From an uncultured Bacilli bacterium (GTDB lineage: Bacteria; Bacillota_I; Bacilli_A; RF39; UBA660), in contig CANRMZ010000093.1 in assembly GCA_947631885.1 (NCBI GenBank), positions 1 to 5,132 on the forward strand: a stretch of DNA of 5,132 bases, given 5' to 3'. Positions within the stretch are counted from its first letter, which is position 1. Every line of letters begins with the position of its first letter. The position numbers were made by a program, and so were the translations under genes. Shown here piece by piece: positions 1 to 3,533 of the stretch. The notes beneath the pieces were generated by a model, which was not told where the DNA came from, did no database searches, and saw only the letters and a program-made list of their open reading frames with translations.

Positions 1-67
1 GCTCAGTCGGTAGAGCGCACGGCTGTTAACCGTTAGGTCGTAGGTTCGAGTCCTACATTGGGCGCCA
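1..67 (+). tRNA. tRNA-Asn (anticodon GUU), 5' end cut off by the window
   Basis: This is the 3' portion of an asparagine tRNA, decoding AAC and AAU. Seen directly: D-arm stem GCTC (1-4) with GAGC (13-16); anticodon loop CTGTTAA (23-29) with anticodon GTT at 25-27; a five-base variable loop (35-39); T-arm GTAGG/CCTAC (40-44 and 52-56) around TTCGAGT; 3' acceptor strand 57-63; discriminator G64; and an encoded CCA (65-67). About nine bases (the 5' acceptor strand and two spacer bases) lie before the window. The first pair of the anticodon stem (C18 with T34) is a mismatch; the other four pair. A terminator 48 bases downstream suggests this is the last or only tRNA of its transcript. Confidence 0.95.
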
Positions 68-115
68 ATATGTTTATTATTAAAAACTATCGTATTGTAA
101 AAGATTATAATTTAT

Positions 116-138
116 GCAGCCCTTGGGGCTGCTTTTTT
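116..138 (+). terminator. Intrinsic terminator of the tRNA-Asn transcript
   Basis: A perfect 7-bp GC-rich stem, GCAGCCC (116-122) with GGGCTGC (126-132), closes a three-base loop and runs straight into six T's (133-138). This is the strongest terminator in the window. It separates the tRNA transcript from the AAA+ ATPase gene downstream. Confidence 0.9.
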
Positions 139-148
139 GTTGAAAGCT

Positions 149-157
149 TGATATAAT
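149..157 (+). promoter_or_regulatory. Extended -10 promoter for the AAA+ ATPase gene
   Basis: TGATATAAT is a perfect extended -10 element (TG-N-TATAAT, with TATAAT at 152-157). No good -35 lies 16-18 bases upstream, where the terminator stem sits; extended -10 promoters can do without one. Transcription would start near 163-165, only about 10 bases before the ATG at 174 and inside the Shine-Dalgarno region. Confidence 0.55.
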
Positions 158-173
158 TAAGAAGGTGAGACTT

Positions 174-1091
174 ATGAATGAAAAAATAAGCATGTTAGAG
201 CGATATGGCGAAGATTTAACAAATAAAGAATATATAACAGATCCAGCGATTGCTCGTGATGAAGAAATAAAACAATGCATTTTAGTATTACTTACACCTG
301 AAAAGAGTGCTCTTTTAGTAGGTAAACCTGGTATAGGTAAAACCGCTATTGTCGAAGGTTTAGCATACCGAATTAAAAATAATATGGTTCCTGATGCTTT
401 AAAAGGTTGGAGTATTATTAAAGTTAATATTACCAGTTTAATAGGCTCTACGCAAAGTGAAGGTCAAACTGAAAATAGAATAGATTTGCTTGTTAAAGAG
501 CTTGCCGAAAAAGATAAAACTATCGTCTTTATTGATGAAACTCATTTGCTTGTTAATAAAGATGGTGGTATGGATTTTGCCAATATGTTAAAAGCAGGTC
601 TTGACCGTGGCACAATTAAGATGATTGGTGCTACTACTACGGAAGAATATGAAACATATATCTTAAGAGATAGAGCATTCTTAAGAAGATTTCAAAAAAT
701 CGATGTGGAAGAAGCATCTCAAGATACCTGTGTTAAAATCTTGATGGGTACTTATCCTAAACTTGAAAAGCAAATTGGTGTAAGACTTGCATATGAGCCT
801 TATACAGTTGAGAAAATTATGCGTTTTATTGTTGAAATGACGGATGAATATAAAAGAGTATATGAAATATCTAGTAGATATCCAGATATATGTTTAACAA
901 TTGTAGCTAATGCGATGACATATGCTTTATATGATAATAACTCAACTGTTACTATTAAATATTTTTATAAAGCTATTTGTAATACTAAAAGCGTATATCC
1001 TGATGTTCTTACAAAAGAGAAAGAAAGATTTAAAGAAGTGTTTGGTGATTTAATAACTGCCGAGCAAGTGTCTTTAGAGGAAACACTATAG
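174..1091 (+). CDS. Stand-alone ClpB/ClpC D1-like AAA+ ATPase
   Basis: This 305-residue protein matches the first ATPase domain (D1) of Clp/Hsp100 unfoldases. The N-terminal YGxDLT and DPxIxRDEEI signatures (residues 11-32) are those that open ClpB/ClpC D1. Seen next are Walker A GKPGIGKT (50-57), Walker B IVFIDE (117-122, catalytic E122), sensor 1 GATTTEEY (152-159) and the arginine-finger region RDRAFLRRF (165-173). The ATPase core therefore looks intact. The usual KYRG pore loop is replaced by QSEG (94-97), so the threading tyrosine is missing. There is no N-domain, no coiled-coil M-domain, no second AAA+ domain and no ClpP-binding loop; after the lid (YPD at 236-238) comes a unique tail. 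ATP-driven remodelling or a regulatory switch is possible, but the substrate is unknown. I chose ATG 174 over an in-frame GTG at 165, because AGGTGA (163-168) then serves as the ribosome binding site five bases upstream. The gene stands alone between a tRNA and secE and ends in TAG. Confidence 0.88.
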   Translation: MNEKISMLERYGEDLTNKEYITDPAIARDEEIKQCILVLLTPEKSALLVGKPGIGKTAIVEGLAYRIKNNMVPDALKGWSIIKVNITSLIGSTQSEGQTENRIDLLVKELAEKDKTIVFIDETHLLVNKDGGMDFANMLKAGLDRGTIKMIGATTTEEYETYILRDRAFLRRFQKIDVEEASQDTCVKILMGTYPKLEKQIGVRLAYEPYTVEKIMRFIVEMTDEYKRVYEISSRYPDICLTIVANAMTYALYDNNSTVTIKYFYKAICNTKSVYPDVLTKEKERFKEVFGDLITAEQVSLEETL

Positions 1092-1099
1092 AAAAACAC

Positions 1100-1128
1100 T
1101 TGATTTTTAGGGAATAATATTGTATATT
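1100..1128 (+). promoter_or_regulatory. Sigma-A-type promoter for secE-nusG
   Basis: The -35 TTGATT (1100-1105, 4 of 6 to consensus) is separated by 17 bases from the -10 TATATT (1123-1128, 5 of 6). Transcription should begin near 1135, giving a leader of about 48 bases before the secE start. The promoter begins nine bases after the stop codon of the AAA+ gene, so secE-nusG can be expressed independently of it. Short AT-rich matches can occur by chance in this base composition. Confidence 0.55.
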
Positions 1129-1136
1129 ATCTCTAG

Positions 1137-1157
1137 AAACACAAAAGTGTTTTTTTT
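1137..1157 (+). terminator. Weak hairpin with U-run between the AAA+ gene and secE
   Basis: AAACAC (1137-1142) pairs with GTGTTT (1147-1152) around an AAAA loop; the T-run covers 1150-1157. Only two of six pairs are G-C, so termination would be weak. It may end AAA+ transcripts. However, the predicted secE start site (about 1135) puts the same hairpin at the extreme 5' end of the secE mRNA, where it could act as a leader structure instead. Confidence 0.5.
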
Positions 1158-1182
1158 AATACAAGAATTTAGGAGGCAAAAA

Positions 1183-1386
1183 ATGGCAAAGAAAGCTACT
1201 AAAAAGAAAGAAGTTAAAGAAAATTATTTCAAAGGCGTAAAAAAGGAAATGGAACTTGTTAAGTGGCCTGATTTTAAATCAGTTATGAAAAATACAGTTG
1301 CTACTGTAGTTCTATGCCTAGTTATTGCTATATTCTTTATCTTATTAACTTTAGGTTTATCTGTAATAAAAGGATGGGTAAAGTAA
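1183..1386 (+). CDS. secE: SecE, preprotein translocase subunit
   Basis: SecE is the small clamp subunit of the SecYEG channel in the cytoplasmic membrane, through which the Sec-dependent proteins of this window (the lipoprotein and the dockerin protein) would pass. The 67-residue product is the single-span form typical of Gram-positive bacteria. It has a lysine-rich N-terminus (residues 1-13), an amphipathic helix with the conserved KKEMELVKWP motif (20-29, usual form E-hydrophobic-x-K-V-x-W-P), then one transmembrane helix (about 39-63) and a short K-rich end. The start is fixed by AGGAGG (1171-1176) six bases before ATG 1183. An upstream in-frame ATG at 1120 lies within the predicted promoter and hairpin and is rejected. 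The gene ends TAA one base before nusG, the classical secE-nusG pairing. Confidence 0.96.
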   Translation: MAKKATKKKEVKENYFKGVKKEMELVKWPDFKSVMKNTVATVVLCLVIAIFFILLTLGLSVIKGWVK

Positions 1387-1387
1387 T

Positions 1388-1933
1388 ATGAACGCTGAAA
1401 ATGAAAAATTATGGTATGTAGTTAATACTTACTCAGGACATGAATTAAATGTTAAAGAAAAACTTGAAGCCCGTACCGAATCTATGGGTATGCAAGATTA
1501 TATCTTTAGAGTTATTGTTCCTGAAACTACTGAAGTTGAAGTAAAAGACGGGGTAAAAAAAGAAAAAGTTAAGAAAATGTTCCCTGGTTATGTTTTAGTA
1601 GAAATGATAATGACTGATGAAGCTTGGTATATTGTTCGTAATACCCCAGGTGTAACAGGATTTATAGGATCTTCAGGAAAAGGTGCTAAACCAACTCCTT
1701 TATTGCCTCAAGAAATAGATAGAATACTTGCTAATATGGGTATGAGTAGAGTAGATGTCGATACTGAACTTGCTATTGGTGATAATGTTAATATTATTGA
1801 TGGTCCATTCAATGGTATGAGTGGTAAGATTGATAGTATAGATTTGGAAAACAATCGTTTAACTATCATTATCGACCTATTTGGTCAAGAAACATCTGTT
1901 GATGTTGAAACATATCAAGTAAGCAAAATATAA
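1388..1933 (+). CDS. nusG: NusG, transcription termination/antitermination factor
   Basis: NusG binds RNA polymerase through its NGN domain and modulates elongation, pausing and coupling to other factors through its KOW domain. The 181-residue product has normal length. The NGN domain (about 7-115) shows WYVVNTYSGHE (9-19), the KMFPGYVLVEM core (63-73) and RNTPGVTGFIG (84-94). After a short linker, the KOW domain (about 127-181) contains GDNVNIIDGPFNGMSGKI (131-148). The RNT triplet at 84-86 matches the region implicated in sequence-specific pausing by Bacillus NusG; conserved function is inference. The start lies one base after the secE stop. Its only candidate ribosome binding site, AAAAGGA (1368-1374), is 13 bases away, so translation is probably coupled to secE. 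A terminator follows, and the ribosomal genes rplK-rplA, which often follow nusG, are not here. Confidence 0.97.
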   Translation: MNAENEKLWYVVNTYSGHELNVKEKLEARTESMGMQDYIFRVIVPETTEVEVKDGVKKEKVKKMFPGYVLVEMIMTDEAWYIVRNTPGVTGFIGSSGKGAKPTPLLPQEIDRILANMGMSRVDVDTELAIGDNVNIIDGPFNGMSGKIDSIDLENNRLTIIIDLFGQETSVDVETYQVSKI

Positions 1934-1934
1934 T
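1905..1934 (+). promoter_or_regulatory. Candidate promoter for the ttcA-like gene, inside the end of nusG
   Basis: The -35 TTGAAA (1905-1910, 5 of 6) and -10 TATAAT (1929-1934, 6 of 6) are 18 bases apart. The -10 overlaps the nusG stop codon (1931-1933). Transcription would start near 1940-1941, at the foot of the nusG terminator hairpin. This is the only place a promoter for the next gene fits, because just 18 bases lie between terminator and start codon. A chance match is possible. Confidence 0.45.
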
Positions 1935-1938
1935 TATT

Positions 1939-1963
1939 AAATCCAGAGCAATCTGGATTTTTT
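1939..1963 (+). terminator. Intrinsic terminator after nusG, GNRA loop
   Basis: AAATCCAGA (1939-1947) pairs perfectly over 9 bp with TCTGGATTT (1952-1960), closing on GCAA, a stable GNRA tetraloop. The T-run spans 1958-1963. It begins five bases after the nusG stop and ends 18 bases before the ttcA-like start codon, so it most likely closes the secE-nusG transcript. Confidence 0.8.
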
Positions 1964-1981
1964 CTTAGTAAGGAGCCCTAT

Positions 1982-2815
1982 ATGGAAAAATATAAAGAAA
2001 TAGAAAGAAGCATTATTACTAAATATCGTAAAGAGATATGGAGTAGATTTGTCAAAGCAGTTCAAGAATATGAACTTATTAAAGAAAATGATAATATTAT
2101 GGTTTGTATAAGTGGTGGCAAAGATTCTTTTTTGCTGGCTAAATGTGTGCAAGAGTTGCAAAGACATGGTAATGTTAAGTTCTCAGCCCACTATGTCGTA
2201 ATGAATCCGGGCTATAGTGATAAAAATAAAGAATTTATTTTAAAAAATGCTGAAATATTAGGTGTACCTATTGAGATGTTTGAAACGGATATATTTGATG
2301 TCGTTAATAAAGTGGCATCCAAAAGCCCTTGCTATTTATGTGCTCGCATGCGAAGAGGATATCTTTATAGCAAGGCTCAAGAACTTGGCTGTAATAAGAT
2401 TGCTTTAGGCCATCATTTTGATGATGTAATTGAAACTACGCTTCTTTCGATGTTTTATGGCTGTGAAGTAAAAACGATGTTGCCTAAACTTCATAGCGAT
2501 AATTTCAAGGGTTTAGAACTTATAAGACCTCTTTATTTAGTAAAAGAGGCATCTATTAATGCTTGGCGTAATTCTAATGAACTTACCTTTATAAACTGTG
2601 CTTGTAAATTTACTGAAGAATGTGCTATCGAAGATGAAAATAAAAGCAAGAGAGAAGAAATGAAAAAGCTTATAAAACAGTTAAGAAGCATGAATAGAGA
2701 CATTGACTATAATATTTTTAAATCTCTAGATAATATTAACCTTAACTGCGTTTTAGGAGTAAAAAAAGATGGTATTTATAAAAGCTTTATGGAAGATTAT
2801 GACAAAATAGAATAA
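1982..2815 (+). CDS. ttcA: TtcA-family tRNA 2-thiocytidine synthetase (PP-loop, Fe-S)
   Basis: TtcA enzymes use ATP to adenylate, then thiolate, cytidine 32 of certain tRNAs in the cytoplasm, using a [4Fe-4S] cluster. The 277-residue product has the PP-loop SGGKDS (44-49), the paired cysteines of PCYLCARMRRG (C117, C120; E. coli form CSFCARLRRG), the signature LGHHFDDVIETTLLSMFYG (142-160), MLPKL (166-170), IRPL (181-184), and a later cysteine cluster INCACK (C206, C208). One of those two probably supplies the third cluster ligand. The TtuA zinc fingers are absent, which favours TtcA over TtuA. The C-terminal tail (about 212-277) differs from the proteobacterial form, so the exact substrate in Bacillota is less certain than the family. 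The start is fixed by AAGGAG (1970-1975), six bases before ATG 1982. The gene is probably cotranscribed with the following lipoprotein gene, as no terminator separates them. Confidence 0.88.
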   Translation: MEKYKEIERSIITKYRKEIWSRFVKAVQEYELIKENDNIMVCISGGKDSFLLAKCVQELQRHGNVKFSAHYVVMNPGYSDKNKEFILKNAEILGVPIEMFETDIFDVVNKVASKSPCYLCARMRRGYLYSKAQELGCNKIALGHHFDDVIETTLLSMFYGCEVKTMLPKLHSDNFKGLELIRPLYLVKEASINAWRNSNELTFINCACKFTEECAIEDENKSKREEMKKLIKQLRSMNRDIDYNIFKSLDNINLNCVLGVKKDGIYKSFMEDYDKIE

Positions 2816-2884
2816 GTGTTAAATATTGCCACGTATTCATTTCTAGCTTAGTCAAATACTAAAAAGGACGAAAGGATGCTAGAA

Positions 2885-3424
2885 ATGAAGAAAATATTTA
2901 CTTATATCCTTATAACGATAGCTCTTTTAGGTGTTGGAGGCTGTTTTTTTGACAAGCAAAATGCCAAAAGTAATGCTGTAGGAGTTGTTGAAAAACAGAC
3001 TGTGGCACAAATGCTTTCTAAATATAATACAGAGATATTTGATAATTCAGGTCTAGATCCAGCGAATATAGAAAGTTTGAATGAAGATAATGGTATGTAT
3101 TCTTATAATATAACGGAAGGAATTTATTTAGTGATACTCCCTTTAGATGAGAAGAAAAATAAAGAGGAGGATATTGTAAACTCAATGCGAATATATGTCA
3201 AAAAAGAGTTTAGTGAAGATCCTCAGGTGCTTGCGTATGCTAGAATGCTAATTACCGCTAATAACGAAAAGATAACTAGTACGGAAGCCCAAAATCTTAT
3301 TGATGAAGCTATTTCTTTATCTAGTAAAAGGATAACTAGTAATAATGGTAAGGGCATTTTCGTAGGCTATATTGAAGCCCAAGATCATGATGAATATCAA
3401 GTAATAAGAAACTATAAAATGTAA
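2885..3424 (+). CDS. Small lipoprotein of unknown function
   Basis: I do not recognise the family. The 179-residue product begins with a lipoprotein signal peptide: MKK, a hydrophobic stretch (about 4-17), then the lipobox VGGC with lipid-modifiable C20, so it should be anchored on the outer face of the membrane. The mature part is charged and soluble-looking. A strand-rich section (about 72-88, YSYNITEGIYLVILPL) is followed by a mostly helical stretch (about 95-148) and a final GIFVGYIEAQ strand (157-166). No catalytic motif is visible. Two starts are possible. ATG 2876 (adding MLE) has AAGGA at 2864-2868; ATG 2885 has AAAGGA at 2871-2876 and puts the lysines at the front of the signal peptide, so I prefer it. 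The gene lies 69 bases after the ttcA-like gene with only a weak 5-bp hairpin (2848-2862) between, and no convincing promoter. A terminator follows its stop. Confidence 0.8.
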   Translation: MKKIFTYILITIALLGVGGCFFDKQNAKSNAVGVVEKQTVAQMLSKYNTEIFDNSGLDPANIESLNEDNGMYSYNITEGIYLVILPLDEKKNKEEDIVNSMRIYVKKEFSEDPQVLAYARMLITANNEKITSTEAQNLIDEAISLSSKRITSNNGKGIFVGYIEAQDHDEYQVIRNYKM

Positions 3425-3428
3425 ATTG

Positions 3429-3458
3429 ACAGTCACTTTAAAGCGACTGTTTTATTTT
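3429..3458 (+). terminator. Intrinsic terminator after the lipoprotein gene
   Basis: ACAGTC (3429-3434) pairs with GACTGT (3445-3450). After one A-C mismatch the stem resumes for two pairs (CT 3436-3437 with AG 3442-3443) around a TTAA loop. The tail TTTTATTTT (3450-3458) is a T-tract broken by a single A. It starts five bases after the lipoprotein stop and closes the presumed ttcA-lipoprotein transcript. Confidence 0.75.
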
Positions 3459-3481
3459 GCTCTTTTTTACGATAAATTATA

Positions 3482-3510
3482 TTGTGAGTTTTAATTTCAT
3501 AATATATAAT
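3482..3510 (+). promoter_or_regulatory. Sigma-A-type promoter for the dockerin/FN3 gene
   Basis: The -35 TTGTGA (3482-3487, 4 of 6) and a perfect -10 TATAAT (3505-3510) are 17 bases apart, in the gap after a terminator and before a start codon. Transcription would begin near 3516-3518, on the Shine-Dalgarno AAAGGAGG (3516-3523), giving a leader of only about 17 bases. Confidence 0.65.
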
Positions 3511-3533
3511 ATTGTAAAGGAGGGAATTTTGTT

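Noticed and set aside
18..34. C-T mismatch at the top of the tRNA-Asn anticodon stem
   Set aside because: A single mismatch at the 27-43 position occurs in functional tRNAs; all other stems seen are intact, so I do not call a pseudogene.
106..111. TATAAT box between the tRNA and its terminator
   Set aside because: No TG extension and no plausible -35; a transcript from here would consist of little more than the terminator hairpin.
165..173. GTG start for the AAA+ protein
   Set aside because: The GTG is part of the Shine-Dalgarno sequence for ATG 174 and has no ribosome binding site of its own.
80..280. Minus-strand open frame over the tRNA terminator and the start of the AAA+ gene
   Set aside because: It crosses a strong terminator hairpin and overlaps a well-supported gene in the opposite direction; the product is low-complexity and resembles nothing known.
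1120..1182. N-terminal extension of SecE from ATG 1120
   Set aside because: It would add 21 residues not typical of SecE, and the region holds the -10 box and hairpin; AGGAGG sits correctly for ATG 1183.
1937..2167. Minus-strand open frame antisense to the start of the ttcA-like gene
   Set aside because: It lies opposite conserved PP-loop coding sequence, and its phenylalanine-rich product is what AT-rich antisense DNA yields by chance.
2799..2827. Possible promoter ATGACA-17-AATATT at the end of the ttcA-like gene
   Set aside because: The -10 match is poor (4 of 6) and the -35 lies within coding sequence; too weak to list as the lipoprotein promoter.
2848..2862. Hairpin TTAGT/ACTAA before the lipoprotein gene
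   Set aside because: A 5-bp stem with one G-C pair and no T-run; not a terminator.
3271..3341. Direct repeat GATAACTAGTA (3271-3281 and 3331-3341)
   Set aside because: Two 11-base copies inside a gene, encoding I-T-S in both; no further copies or flanking structure, so most likely chance in AT-rich coding DNA.
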